A stretch of 64,000 nucleotides of DNA from Burkholderiaceae bacterium (GCA_030695205.1 JAUYTN010000019.1:1-64000); one strand, 5' to 3'. Positions 9,002 to 19,174 are shown, counted from the first letter of the stretch. Notes: generated by a model from the letters alone, not told the origin. Translations and numbers: made by a program.

Positions 9002-10006
9002 TCAGACGATTCGCTCGACCGAGACCATGTGCAGCGCCTGGCCATGCGCCGCGAAGTGGTCCAGATTGGCCAGGGTGGTTTCGGCGATGGCTGTGAGTGC
9101 CTCCTCGGTGAAGAAAGCCTGGTGCCCGGTGACGATGACGTTGGGGAAGGTCAGCAGCCGCGCAAACACGTCGTCATGCAGCACTGTGTTGGACAGATCG
9201 CGAAAAAACAGATCGGCCTCTTCCTCGTACACATCCAGGCCCAGGCTGCCGAGTTGCCCGCTTTTCAGCGCGTCCACTGCCGCTCTGGCGTCGACCACGG
9301 CGCCGCGGCTGGTGTTGATCAGCATCACGCCACGCTTCATGGTGGCCAGTGCATCACCATCGATCAGGTGGCGGGTTTGCGGTGTCAGCGGGCAGTGCAG
9401 GCTCACGATGTCGCTGCTGGCGAGCAGCTCGGGCAGTGGGACGTAGCGTGCACCGAGTGCCGTGAGTTCCGGGTTGACCTCGGGTGCGAAGGCCAGCACC
9501 CGGCAGCCAAAGCCAGCCATGATGCGGGCGAAACAGGCACCGATCTTGCCGGTTCCGATGACGCCAACGGTGCGGCCATGCAGGTCCTGGCCCAACAGGC
9601 CTTCCAGCGCGAAGTTGCCTTCGCGCACCCGGTTGTATGCGCGGTGAATTTTGCGGTTGAGCGTCAGCACCAGCGCCACGGTGTGCTCGGCCACCGCGTG
9701 GGGCGAGTACTCGGGCACGCGGCCAACGGCCATGCCCAGTGCCGCAGCCGCTGACAGGTCCACATGGTTGAAGCCGGCGCTGCGCAGGGCGATCAGGCGC
9801 ACGCCCAGGCCATGCAGGCGGTGCAGCGTCTCGGCGTTCAGCCTGTCGTTGACAAAGGCGCAGACCGCCTGCGCGCCCTCGGCGGTGGCTGCGGTGTCCA
9901 CATCAAGCTTGGCCTCGTGAAAAACCAGCTCGTGGCGGCCAGCGGCATTGGCGCGGGTCAGGAACTCGCGGTCGTAGGGTCGGGTGCTGTAGATGGCGAC
10001 TTGCAT
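9002..10006 (-). CDS. ldhA: D-lactate dehydrogenase-type 2-hydroxyacid dehydrogenase
   Basis: 334 residues. The NAD-binding motif GTGKIG is at 151-156; catalytic Arg R234 (NTSRGA), Glu E263 (DVYEEE) and His H295 ([12 protein letters not shown]) all sit in the order and spacing of LdhA enzymes. The pattern SAGFNHVDL and the [11 protein letters not shown] segment match fermentative D-lactate dehydrogenases. The enzyme interconverts pyruvate and D-lactate with NADH. The start at 10006 ([12 protein letters not shown]) is the usual family start. The lactate permease gene lies 11 bp downstream. Direction in the cell, lactate use or formation, is not shown by sequence. Confidence 0.88.
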   Translation of the reverse strand: MQVAIYSTRPYDREFLTRANAAGRHELVFHEAKLDVDTAATAEGAQAVCAFVNDRLNAETLHRLHGLGVRLIALRSAGFNHVDLSAAAALGMAVGRVPEYSPHAVAEHTVALVLTLNRKIHRAYNRVREGNFALEGLLGQDLHGRTVGVIGTGKIGACFARIMAGFGCRVLAFAPEVNPELTALGARYVPLPELLASSDIVSLHCPLTPQTRHLIDGDALATMKRGVMLINTSRGAVVDARAAVDALKSGQLGSLGLDVYEEEADLFFRDLSNTVLHDDVFARLLTFPNVIVTGHQAFFTEEALTAIAETTLANLDHFAAHGQALHMVSVERIV

Positions 10007-10081
10007 GCCCGCATGATGACGCCTTTTGGCCGACAGCGAAACCATGCGCTGCATGCGGGAGGGGGGCAGAGGCTACTCCCC

Positions 10082-11533
10082 TCACCCCCGCATCAGCGCT
10101 TCGATTTCATCGGGCTTCACAGGCACATCGCGGCTGATGAGTTCACAGCCGCTGGCGGTGACGATGGCGTCGTCTTCAATGCGGATGCCGGTGTTCCAGA
10201 AGTGTTCGGGCACGCCTTCGCCAGGGCGCACGTACAGCCCGGGCTCTATGGTCAGCACCATGCCGGGCTGCAGGATACGGCTGGGCCGGGTGACCACGGT
10301 CTGGCCCGTCAGCGGGTCTTGTCGTTCGGTGGTTTGTTCGGCTTCGGTGGGCTCCACGTAGTTGCCGCAATCGTGCACGTCCATGCCCAGCCAGTGGCCA
10401 GTGCGGTGCATGTAGTACGCAAAGTAGGCGCGGCTGGCAATCACGTCGTCCACCGTGCCCACCTGGTTGCGGTCGAGCAGGCCCACGTCCAGCAGGCCCT
10501 GGGCCAGCACTTTCACGGTGGCGTCGTGCGGGTCGTTGAAGCGGGCACCCGCCTTGGTGGCGGCCACGGCGGCCTCTTGAGACGCCAGCACCAGCTCGTA
10601 CAGCGTGCGCTGCGGGCCACTGAACTTGCCGTTGGCCGGAAAGGTGCGGGTGATGTCGCTGGCATAACCGTCCAGCTCGCAACCGGCGTCAATCAGAACC
10701 AGCTCGCCACTGCGGATGGGCGCGGCATCGGCCCGGTAGTGCAGCACACAGGCGTTGGCCCCGGCGGCGACGATGCTGCCGTAGGCGGGGCACTGGCTGC
10801 CGTGGCGGCGGAATTCGTGCAGCAGTTCGGCGTCCAGGTGGTACTCGCGCACATCTTGTCCTGCGCGCAGCAGGCGGGCGCTGGTTTGCATGGCGCGGAT
10901 GTGGGCCTGCGCGCTGATCTGCGCGGCGCGGCGCATCACGCCCAGCTCGTGTGCGTCTTTCACCAGGCGCATCTCGTCCAGAGGGCCGCAGAGGTCTTGC
11001 AGGGTGTCGGGGCACACGGCGCCCTGGCGCACCCGGGCACGCACGTGCTGCAGCCAGCCGTCCACTCGGCTCTCCAGCCCGGCGTGGGTAGCAAATGGGT
11101 ACCACACGGTGCGGCGGTTTTCCAGCAGCTTGGGCAGTTGGGCATCCAGTTCGGTGACGGGCAGGGCCGCATCCACACCCAGCGCGGCGGGGGCGGCGTC
11201 TGGCCCCAGGCGATTGCCGTCCCAGATTTCACGCTCCAGGTCTTTGGGCTGGCAGAACAGGGTGGTGCGCCCCTCAGCGGTGATGACCAGCCAGGCCTTG
11301 GGTTCGGCAAAACCGCTCAGGTAATAGAAGTAGCTGTCGTGGCGGTACAAAAAGTCGCTGTCGCGGTTGCGTGGCCGCTCGGGCGCGGTGGGGACAATGG
11401 CCACGCCCCCTGGGCCCAGCAAGGCGGCCAGGCGGGTGCGGCGCTGGGCGTACAACTCGGCCCCGTGAATGGCGGCCAGGTGGGCAGGCATGGATGCGCT
11501 CGGCGCAGCGGGAGTTTGGGGTGGTGTCAGCAT
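10082..11533 (-). CDS. pepP: Xaa-Pro aminopeptidase P (PepP)
   Basis: 483 residues. The N-terminal creatinase-like domain (about 25-170) includes RNRDSDFLYRHDSYFYYLSG. The pita-bread catalytic domain follows, with its dimetal ligands visible: two Asp in LIDAGCELDGYASDITRT, His in MHRTGHWLGMDVHD, and Glu in TIEPGLYVRP and GIRIEDDAIV. Aminopeptidase P removes an N-terminal residue that precedes proline and acts in the cytoplasm with manganese. ATG 11533 is taken; ATG at codon 15 is possible. It lies 36 bp downstream of murU in the same direction, a neighbourhood common in Burkholderiales. Confidence 0.93.
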   Translation of the reverse strand: MLTPPQTPAAPSASMPAHLAAIHGAELYAQRRTRLAALLGPGGVAIVPTAPERPRNRDSDFLYRHDSYFYYLSGFAEPKAWLVITAEGRTTLFCQPKDLEREIWDGNRLGPDAAPAALGVDAALPVTELDAQLPKLLENRRTVWYPFATHAGLESRVDGWLQHVRARVRQGAVCPDTLQDLCGPLDEMRLVKDAHELGVMRRAAQISAQAHIRAMQTSARLLRAGQDVREYHLDAELLHEFRRHGSQCPAYGSIVAAGANACVLHYRADAAPIRSGELVLIDAGCELDGYASDITRTFPANGKFSGPQRTLYELVLASQEAAVAATKAGARFNDPHDATVKVLAQGLLDVGLLDRNQVGTVDDVIASRAYFAYYMHRTGHWLGMDVHDCGNYVEPTEAEQTTERQDPLTGQTVVTRPSRILQPGMVLTIEPGLYVRPGEGVPEHFWNTGIRIEDDAIVTASGCELISRDVPVKPDEIEALMRG

Positions 11534-11569
11534 GGCCAGCAGATTACTTCAAAGGGCTTGGGCCCATGG

Positions 11570-12403
11570 TCAGGGGGTGTTCAGTGCGGCCAGTCGCTCG
11601 GGGGTGCCGACGTCGGTCCATTCGCCGGTGTACAGCTCGGCACTCACGCGGCCCGCGTCCATGGCCAGGCGCAGCAGGGGGCCCAGCGCGGCCCGCACGC
11701 CGCTGGGGTTGCCTGTGGGAATCTCGCACCAGGGTGCGCCAAACAGCTCGGCCCGGTACAGGCCAATGGTGCTGTAGGTGTAGCGGGGCGTGGTGGTGTC
11801 GGTTGGTGGCAGGTTCAAGGCCAGGCCATCGGTACTCAGGCCAAAGTCCCCTGTGGGGTTGTGCGCCGGGTTGGGCACCAGCCACAGGTGGGCCAGCGCG
11901 GTGCTGGCGCGAAAGCGGGCCACGCTGGCGGGGTCAAACGCAAACCCAGGCACAAACACATCACCCGCCACCACCCAAAACACCAGATCGGCCCCGTCGA
12001 CGTCGGGAAACAACCGCGGCAGCGCCCGGGCAATGCCCCCGGCGGTTTCCAGCGCCGCTCCGAAGTCAGCCTGCTCGTCCGAAACCGCCACTTGCGCCGA
12101 CGACTGTTCGCCGACGTCGGGTGAGTTAGTTTGTAGCAAACTATCTAATTCTGGAAAGCGGTAAAAGCTTAAAAAGCTGATAATTTGGTCGCTCAGCCAA
12201 GCGGTGTTGAACACCAGCCGCTGGCACCCTCCGCGCTGCAGGGCTGCCATGTGCCAGGCCAACAGCGGCTGGCCCTGCACAGGCAGCAGTGGCTTGGGGC
12301 AGGTGTCTGTCAGCGGGCGCATGCGCTCGCCGCGACCGGCGGCGAGGATGAGGGCGGGGGCTGGCTGTGTGTTGGGGTCGGTGGGGCAAGTGGCCATGGG
12401 CAT
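11570..12403 (-). CDS. murU: N-acetylmuramate alpha-1-phosphate uridylyltransferase (MurU-like)
   Basis: 277 residues with the nucleotidyltransferase signature LILAAGRGERMRPLTD near the N-terminus, PKPLLPV, ALETAGGIARALP and GDVFV. MurU makes UDP-N-acetylmuramate in peptidoglycan recycling and bypasses the fosfomycin-sensitive step. The start at 12403 overlaps the speD stop (ATGA), implying translational coupling. Between WLSDQ and QVAV there is an unusual AT-rich stretch (bases about 12128-12190) that adds around 20 residues, including FLSFYRFPELDSLL. It matches the interspersed repeat found elsewhere in the window and keeps the frame open. Whether the enlarged loop is tolerated is unknown. 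Confidence 0.85.
   Translation of the reverse strand: MPMATCPTDPNTQPAPALILAAGRGERMRPLTDTCPKPLLPVQGQPLLAWHMAALQRGGCQRLVFNTAWLSDQIISFLSFYRFPELDSLLQTNSPDVGEQSSAQVAVSDEQADFGAALETAGGIARALPRLFPDVDGADLVFWVVAGDVFVPGFAFDPASVARFRASTALAHLWLVPNPAHNPTGDFGLSTDGLALNLPPTDTTTPRYTYSTIGLYRAELFGAPWCEIPTGNPSGVRAALGPLLRLAMDAGRVSAELYTGEWTDVGTPERLAALNTP
12128..12190 (+). repeat. Interspersed repeat copy 2, inside murU
   Basis: TAGCA at 12134-12138, 17 bases, AAGCG at 12156-12160, then gtaaaagc and an A-rich tail. It has the same core and spacing as the intergenic copies. It is read antisense in frame within murU, so it contributes residues to the protein. Confidence 0.65.
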
Positions 12404-12784
12404 CAGGCGGTGGGCAGACCGTGGCACAGTTGGCGGCGCTGGGCTTGGCGGGGTTGAAACAGGTTGATCAGGCTGTCCATCAGGGCATGGGCGCGTGGGC
12501 CGTGGTCGGCGCTGAAGTTGCACACGTAAACGTCCAGCGTCACGCTGCCCGACTCGGGCCAGGTGTGCACGCACAAGTGGCTTTTAGCCAGCAGCACGGT
12601 CACCGTCACCCCCCCCTGGTCCCTGCGCGGTGGCGTCGAATCTGTGGCCCAAACGCCCCACGGGCTTCAAGCCCGTGGCCAACACCGCTTGCTCACATGC
12701 CTGCAGCAACGCCGCCGCATCAGTCAGCCAAAGCGACGCGCATTGGCAGTGGTAGAGATCGGCGGTGAGGTGCAGGCCTTGCAT
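12403..12784 (-). pseudogene. speD: S-adenosylmethionine decarboxylase proenzyme (SpeD), frameshifted at a G8 tract
   Basis: The N-terminal part, from ATG 12784, reads MQGLHLTADLYHCQCASLW up to AQGPGG. The C-terminal part in the next frame reads LLAKSHLCVHTWPESG and ends at 12403-12405. KSHLCVHTWPE is the SpeD self-cleavage site, whose Ser becomes the pyruvoyl group. The frames part at a run of eight C on the plus strand (12609-12616); with seven the protein would be continuous, about 125 residues, the normal size. SpeD makes decarboxylated AdoMet for spermidine. The real stop overlaps the murU start as ATGA, which supports this frame. It could be a true frameshift, slippage at a homopolymer, or a sequencing error. 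Confidence 0.8.
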
Positions 12785-12939
12785 GGGGCGGTATTGTCAC
12801 CTTTCACCCCCATGCGCCAATCCAAAGCATGTGCCGAGGGTGGACAGCCGCAGACCACGTAGGGGTGGTGTGGTGGCGTGGGACAACAATTCAACTCGAT
12901 GCGCTTTTCCCTCAGGCGGTTTGAGTCAAACAAGCCACT

Positions 12940-13344
12940 TTGAGGCTTGGGAGGGCGACCTGTGGAATATTCAAACAGGTTGTTGCCCAGACAAAACTCC
13001 TTTGCCCCCAAGGAGATCAAGGCGAAAGGTTTTTGTTGAACTCCAATTCAGTTCACGACTTTAAAGCGAACCTCACTTGGCAGCGCTATGCACATGGGCT
13101 GCGATGGCACCCCTCCGTGGATTCGCGCACGGTGTTCAAACACCTCGTGACGTTCGAGCAGGCCGTTGGCATGACGTGGGAAGCCGATTGGCCGCTTCCT
13201 CGCATTGACGAGTTCACAACACAGTTGACGGCTGAAAGCGCAGGAGGGTTGCACATCGACGCAGTGACCTTACCCGATGTCTTGGAAGACGCATCAAGGT
13301 GGTATCGGTCCGACAGGCTGCTAGATGGTCAGTTGCGGGCTTAA
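12940..13344 (+). CDS. Hypothetical protein, weakly supported
   Basis: An open frame of up to 134 residues, in a region of lower GC than its neighbours. The better-looking part begins around residue 32 (LNSNSVHDFKANLTWQRYAHG), where a TTG could start translation after a purine-rich stretch. The C-terminal half is acidic and helical in character (RIDEFTTQLTAESAGG, LPDVLEDASRWYRSDRL). No domain is recognised. It fills most of an approximately 700 bp gap between speD and the lipoprotein gene and has no partner. It could be a remnant or a small accessory gene; the start is uncertain. Confidence 0.35.
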   Translation: MRLGRATCGIFKQVVAQTKLLCPQGDQGERFLLNSNSVHDFKANLTWQRYAHGLRWHPSVDSRTVFKHLVTFEQAVGMTWEADWPLPRIDEFTTQLTAESAGGLHIDAVTLPDVLEDASRWYRSDRLLDGQLRA

Positions 13345-13443
13345 GCGGTCAATTTCCATCATGGTAGGGCTCGCAGCCGAGGGCAATGCCCCCAAAACGC
13401 CGTCAGATTGTTGAGATCCGGGCTTTGAAGGTATGGGGCCAAC

Positions 13444-13472
13444 AAAAAAAAGCCGCCCAGCAGGGCGGCTTG
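13444..13472 (-). terminator. Rho-independent terminator after the lipoprotein gene
   Basis: The stem aagccgccc / gggcggctt has a four-base loop. A run of A on the plus strand (13444-13450) becomes the U-tract for minus-strand transcription. It lies about 20 bp beyond the lipoprotein stop at 13491. Confidence 0.9.
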
Positions 13473-13490
13473 GTGTGAAGGAGAGTGGGC

Positions 13491-14441
13491 TCAACTGGCA
13501 ATGTTGAATGTGATTGCACCGGCGGGGCAGGTGGCCGAGTAGGAATATTGCAGGTTAGCTGCTCCGGTAGCGCCGTTTTGGCCAGCAACAGCTTGGCGCA
13601 GCGAGCTGTTGCCCGAATCGCAAGCGCCTTGCAGGCCTTTGACGCAATAGCTCACGTTCAGAGGGACCGTGTAGCCCTGAGCCGTGACGGTGCCGGTCAT
13701 GGTTACGCCACAGGTGCCGCTGCCCCCACCCGCACCCGTGCCGCCGATGTTGAAGGCAGTGCCATCGAAATTCATGGTCACCGTGGTGCCGTTGATGTTC
13801 TTGAAGGCCGCGTTGTAGGCCGTACCAAAGGCGGTCAGGTCGTTGGTGAAGGTGGCGTTGGTGATGGTGGCCAGTGTCTGGGTGGGGTTGTCCTTCAGGT
13901 ACTGGGACACGGCTTTCAGGGCTTTGCCGTAGTCGTTGGTGGTGCCTGTGACGGTGGGCTCGGTCGTGGCCAGGTTCACGCCCGTCAGGCCGAACTGGGT
14001 GGCGATTTTGGCGGACTGGGTGTCGAATGCGGCCTTGGTGGGTGTGGCCGAACCACTGAAGGCCGTGCTGAATGCCATGGTGGTCAACGGCGTGACCACG
14101 CCGGTGACGCTGCCGCCGTTGGCGGCAATCATGACCTTAAGCGGGCTGTTCAGGTCGGTGGATGCGCCAGTGGCTTCGTCGGTGTACGTCCCGCCCGACA
14201 CCTCAATGATCAGGTCGCCGGTGCAGGTTGTTTTGAGGGTGTAGAGGCCGTTGGTCGTGGTGGCTGTGCCGCAGGCCGTGCCATCTGCTTTCTTGGCGGT
14301 GACGGTGGCACCGTTAACAGGGCCTTTGACGGCTGAGCCTGAAATGGTGGTCTCTGTTGCAGCGTCGCTTCCACCACACGCGGTGATCAAGGCGGTGGTG
14401 GCCAGAGCCAGGGTACCGAGGAGCAGGTGGTTGGGTTTCAT
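13491..14441 (-). CDS. Predicted outer-membrane or periplasmic lipoprotein, function unknown
   Basis: 316 residues. The N-terminus MKPNHLLLGTLALATTALI is a signal peptide, followed by a lipobox ending in TAC, so Cys22 should be lipidated. The mature protein is rich in Thr, Ala and Gly. An early segment (about 35-95) resembles a carboxypeptidase-regulatory/Ig-like repeat: VKGPVNGATVTAKKADG then GLYTLKTTCTGDLIIEVSGG. The C-terminus has several Cys (SGTCGVTM, SYCVKG, GACDSG, TCPAG) that may form disulfides in the periplasm. The start at 14441 is set by the signal peptide. It is a single-gene unit with its own terminator. Such proteins are common in Burkholderiales without known role. Confidence 0.75.
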   Translation of the reverse strand: MKPNHLLLGTLALATTALITACGGSDAATETTISGSAVKGPVNGATVTAKKADGTACGTATTTNGLYTLKTTCTGDLIIEVSGGTYTDEATGASTDLNSPLKVMIAANGGSVTGVVTPLTTMAFSTAFSGSATPTKAAFDTQSAKIATQFGLTGVNLATTEPTVTGTTNDYGKALKAVSQYLKDNPTQTLATITNATFTNDLTAFGTAYNAAFKNINGTTVTMNFDGTAFNIGGTGAGGGSGTCGVTMTGTVTAQGYTVPLNVSYCVKGLQGACDSGNSSLRQAVAGQNGATGAANLQYSYSATCPAGAITFNIAS

Positions 14442-14634
14442 GGTGTTCTCCAGAACAAATAAGAATGAGTCAACAGTTTGTTTAAATTCATCTGCCATGA
14501 ACACCCCGTGTTCGGGGGGGGGAATTCCGCTGGGTCGGCGGGTGGCAGTGACAAAGACCAAATAGGAGCGGTCGTTAAAATCGAGCTCCTGCCCACCAGG
14601 CAAGGCCCACCCCAACTCCCACTTCGCTGCACAC

Positions 14635-16743
14635 ATGTCCAAAGTCACCGGCACTGCCCCCGCTTCCACTTTTGCCACCCAGCCCGCCAAAGACATGGCC
14701 AACGCCATCCGCGCCCTGGCCATGGACGCGGTGCAAGCCGCCAATTCGGGCCACCCCGGTGCGCCCATGGGCATGGCCGACATGGCTGTGGCCCTGTGGA
14801 GCCGCCACCTGCGCCACAACCCCGCCAACCCCGCCTGGGCCAACCGCGACCGCTTCGTGCTGAGCAACGGCCACGGCTCCATGCTCATTTATGCGGTGCT
14901 GCACCTCACGGGCTACAAGCTGCCCATGGAAGAACTCAAAAACTTCCGCAAGCTGCACAGCAAAACCGCCGGTCACCCCGAAGTGGGCGTGACCCCCGGT
15001 GTGGAAACCACCACCGGCCCGCTGGGCCAGGGCATCACCAATGCCGTGGGCTTTGCGCTGGCTGAAAAGCTGCTGGCCGCCGAGTTCAACCGCGAGCAGG
15101 CCATCGTCGATCACCACACCTACGTGTTCCTGGGCGACGGCTGCCTGATGGAAGGCATCAGCCACGAAGCCTGCGCCCTGGCCGGTGCCTGGAAGCTGAA
15201 CAAACTGATTGCCCTGTACGACGACAACGGCATCAGCATTGACGGCCAGGTGGCACCCTGGTTTGTGGACGACACCGCCGCCCGCTTCCGCGCCTACCAG
15301 TGGAACGTCATTGGTCCTGTGGATGGCCACGATGCCGACGCTGTGGACTCGGCCATCGCCCAGGCCAAAACCAGTGCGGACAAACCCACCCTCATCATCT
15401 GCAAAACCCACATTGGCCAAGGCAGCCCCAACCGCGCCAACACCGCCAAGGCCCACGGCGAGCCATTGGGTGCCGAAGAAATCAAGCTCACCCGCGAAGC
15501 CATCGGCTGGCCGCACGCACCTTTTGTGATTCCTAAAGACGTGTACGCAGCCTGGGATGCCAAGGCCACCGGCAAAACCGCCGAAGCCGCCTGGAAAGAA
15601 ACCTTCGCCGCCTACAAAAAAGTCCACCCCAAGCTGGCCAAAGAATTTGTGCGCCGCATGAAGGGCGAGCTGCCCGCCAACTTCCAGCAAACCGCGCTGG
15701 AAGCCGTGGTGGCCGCCCACACCAAAGGCGAAACTGTGGCCAGCCGCAAGGCCAGCCAGCTGGCGCTGGAAGCCTTCACCGCCGCCCTGCCTGAGCTGTT
15801 GGGTGGCAGCGCAGACCTGACCGGCTCCAACCTGACCAACACCAAGAGCACGCCCAACTTCCGCGTGGACGCGGCCGGTGCCGTGGTCCAAACCGCCAAT
15901 GCGAATGGCGACATGGTCGGTGGCCGCCACATCAACTACGGTGTGCGCGAGTTCGGCATGGCCGCCATCATGAACGGCGTAGCACTGCACGGCGGCTTCA
16001 TCCCCTACGGCGGTACTTTCCTCACGTTCTCCGACTACAGCCGCAACGCCATCCGCATGGCCGCGCTCATGAAGCAGCGCGTGGTGCATGTGTTCACCCA
16101 CGACTCCATTGGCCTGGGCGAAGACGGCCCCACCCACCAGAGCATTGAGCACGCGGCCAGCCTGCGCCTCATTCCCAACCTGGACGTGTGGCGGCCCGCC
16201 GACACGGCAGAGACCACCGTGGCCTGGGCCGTGGCGCTGCAAAACACCGACAAGCCCACTGCGCTGCTGCTCAGCCGCCAGAACCTGCCTTACTCCCCCA
16301 AGGGCGACAGCAAGCTGGCCGCTGAGGCCTGCGGTCTGGAGAGCATCAGCAAGGGTGCCTACGTGCTGGCCGAGCCCTCTGAAGTGGGTGCCAAGGGCAA
16401 GGCCAAGGCCGTGATCATCGCCACCGGCTCCGAGGTGCAGCTGGCGCTCAAGGCCCAGGCGCTGCTGGCTGCCGACAAAATTGCGGTGCGCGTGGTCTCC
16501 ATGCCCAGCACCACCACCTTTGACCGCCAGAGTGCCGACTACAAAGCCGCCGTGCTGCCCAAGGGCCTGCCCCGCGTGGCCGTGGAAATGGGCAGCACCG
16601 ACGGCTGGTGGAAATACGGCTGCACCGCCGTGGTCGGCATCGACACCTACGGCGAGTCAGCCCCCGCGCCCGTGCTGTTCGAGCACTTTGGCTTTACGCC
16701 AGAGAACGTGGCCACCGCAGTGCGCACGGCGATTGACTCAAAG

Positions 16744-16746
<3 letters not shown>
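14635..16746 (+). CDS. tkt: Transketolase
   Basis: 703 residues, a little longer than most (about 660-680), the excess being an N-terminal extension of about 20 residues. The thiamine-diphosphate motif runs [13 protein letters not shown] to IALYDDN (about residues 165-200). Other landmarks are [22 protein letters not shown]-like [10 protein letters not shown], the pyrimidine domain [13 protein letters not shown] (about 490-502) and the C-terminal domain. It transfers two-carbon units in the pentose phosphate or Calvin pathway. gap follows 78 bp downstream on the same strand, a common pairing in beta-proteobacterial central metabolism. ATG 14635 is used; the ATG at 14695 before the KDMANAIR region is a possible alternative. 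Confidence 0.97.
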
Positions 16747-17823
<1,077 letters not shown>

Positions 17824-17825
17824 GG

Positions 17826-18248
17826 TTAAGCCTGGGGCAGGGGCTGCAAGGTGACCAGTTTCAGCCCGGGCAGCCCTGCAAAATCACTGGCATTGAGCGT
17901 CAGCAGGACGTAGCCGTGTTCAATGGCTTGCGCTGCAATCCACAAATCGTTATACCGAGGGCGGGGCGAACGGCCTGATTCCTTGACCGCCGCTGCCAAC
18001 AATCCGAAAGCGGCTGCAGTTTGTGGCGATACCGCCAATGTCGGACGAGTTTCAACTTGGCGCAAATAGGCAGCACGCACGGCCCGCTCAGTTGGGTCAG
18101 CGCAAGACTGCACGCCAAAACTCAACTCCCCCAAAGAGATCACGGAAGTGAATATCGGGTTGCTGCCTGCCGCATCAACCACGGCCGTGGGGTCAACTTG
18201 GCGCGAGGCCAACCCCACCCATATGCAGCTGTCAAATATCACGCCCAT
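17826..18248 (-). CDS. vapC: PIN-domain toxin, VapC family
   Basis: 140 residues. Acidic PIN residues are visible: Asp in MGVIFDSCIWVG, Glu in SLGELSFGV, Asp in RYNDLWIAAQA, and Asp in LNASDFAGL. VapC toxins are Mg-dependent ribonucleases that cut tRNA or rRNA and are held off by the cognate antitoxin. ATG 18248 lies inside the end of the antitoxin gene (10 bp overlap), the standard vapBC arrangement, and starts the PIN fold exactly. The stop almost touches that of gap. Context and motifs agree. Confidence 0.9.
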   Translation of the reverse strand: MGVIFDSCIWVGLASRQVDPTAVVDAAGSNPIFTSVISLGELSFGVQSCADPTERAVRAAYLRQVETRPTLAVSPQTAAAFGLLAAAVKESGRSPRPRYNDLWIAAQAIEHGYVLLTLNASDFAGLPGLKLVTLQPLPQA

Positions 18249-18496
18249 GGGTCGCGCACCGAATTGGCGAAAACTTGCTTGCTGTCGGCCAGCCAAGTGG
18301 TGGCTTGTGCGTGCGTCAAGATGGGAAACGCCAATCCATCCAAAGCTTGGGCAGCTGTCATGGTGCGCGCAGGCGGCAGTATGAGCGCTACCACGGTGTG
18401 ATTGCGCTCAACCAACACGCGCTCCCCCCGACTGACCACCCGGTCCAAAATTTGTCGCGTGTGTCTGGCCAAGTCTGTGGCAGTGATGGTTTGCAT
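18239..18496 (-). CDS. vapB: Antitoxin of the Phd/YefM type, partner of VapC
   Basis: 85 residues starting MQTITATDLARHTRQILD, the typical Phd/YefM N-terminal DNA-binding fold; VSRGERVLVERNHTVVALI completes it. The C-terminal part (about 55-85) would wrap the toxin. The start at 18496 has a good ribosome site (aggagcggg) just upstream. An inverted repeat overlapping the presumed promoter (18508-18535) fits autoregulation. The symbol is used in the broad sense, as the protein is Phd-like rather than AbrB-like. Confidence 0.87.
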   Translation of the reverse strand: MQTITATDLARHTRQILDRVVSRGERVLVERNHTVVALILPPARTMTAAQALDGLAFPILTHAQATTWLADSKQVFANSVRDPWA

Positions 18497-18507
18497 GTCC
18501 CGCTCCT

Positions 18508-18535
18508 GTAAATTACACACCAATACGTAGTTTAC
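18508..18535. promoter_or_regulatory. Probable operator of the vapBC pair
   Basis: Inverted repeat gtaaattac / gtagtttac, eight of nine positions symmetric, with a 10 bp spacer, 12 bp upstream of the antitoxin start. The region is AT-rich and should contain the promoter. Phd-like antitoxins usually bind such sites. Confidence 0.5.
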
Positions 18536-18565
18536 TAGCCTGATGCTCATTCCATGCCGCCAGCG

Positions 18566-18931
18566 TCAGTAGTCGGCACAGAAATATTCAAAAAGCGGCA
18601 TTGACGGCCAATGGCTTTGCGCATGCGCCAAAACTGTTGGGCGTGGGCGTAGCGGCCCCGCCTTGCGACTGAGCTGCTTGCCTTCTATGACGAAGGTCTG
18701 CTTCAAGGCAATGCCTGCATCCTTGGCCGCCTGGACCAGCTTGTCGCGTGCGATCTCCAGCAGGCGCGAATCGGTGGGGTGGGCAATGGCCTTTGGCTGG
18801 ACGGTGGAGTCCACGATGACGCGCCAAAGATAGGTCTTGGCGATGAGTTTCATCTCGACAGCCGCGTTGTTGGTTTGAGCCAGCAGTTCTTCCACGCCTT
18901 CATCGCCCAGGAGCTGGCGGAATTTGACCAA
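18566..18931 (-). pseudogene. IS5-family transposase fragment
   Basis: Starting at 18931, [20 protein letters not shown] and [16 protein letters not shown] are the hallmark of IS5-group transposases (IS1480/IS1478-like), covering part of the N-terminal half. After KQLSRKAG the frame slips: the next frame reads [21 protein letters not shown], which continues the family. One extra base lies in the gcggggccgc context near 18659. The DDE catalytic part is absent and no IS ends are found, so this is a dead remnant. It abuts the duplicated gap 3' end. Confidence 0.85.
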
Positions 18932-18949
18932 GGTGGTGGCTCCGCCGCC

Positions 18950-19174
18950 CGCTACGCCGAGATCTGCGCCGAAATGAAGGCCCAGAGCGAAGGCGCCATG
19001 AAAGGTGTGCTGGGCTACACCACCGACTTCCGTGGCGAGACCTGCACCAGCGTGTTCAACGCCGACGCGGGCATTGCGCTGGACAGCACCTTTGTGAAGG
19101 TGGTGGCCTGGTACGACAACGAGTGGGGTTACTCCAACAAGTGTCTGGAGATGGCGCGCGTGGTGGCGGGCTGA
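18950..19174 (+). pseudogene. Second, partial copy of the gap 3' end
   Basis: The last 75 codons of gap recur here ([20 protein letters not shown] to [12 protein letters not shown] and stop). Against 17584-17823 there are scattered, mostly synonymous changes, roughly one in twenty bases, and a 15 bp in-frame deletion removing the KVVAT segment. The level of change argues against a very recent tandem duplication and for DNA from another gap allele. There is no start codon or N-terminal domain; upstream sequence is the IS5 fragment. Confidence 0.9.

Noticed and set aside
9764-12124. Very long open frame (786 codons) on the plus strand opposite ldhA, pepP and murU
   Set aside because: It is antisense to three well-supported genes, low in complexity (Gly, Gln, Val, His) and has no recognisable domain. 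Such frames arise from codon bias in GC-rich DNA.
14512-14521. G-run upstream of tkt as a possible phase-variable promoter
   Set aside because: A nine- or ten-base G run lies between the lipoprotein and tkt, but no promoter elements are clearly placed around it, so the idea cannot be supported.
14575-16242. Open frame of 555 codons opposite tkt
   Set aside because: Antisense shadow of transketolase, Gly/Val-rich with no homology.
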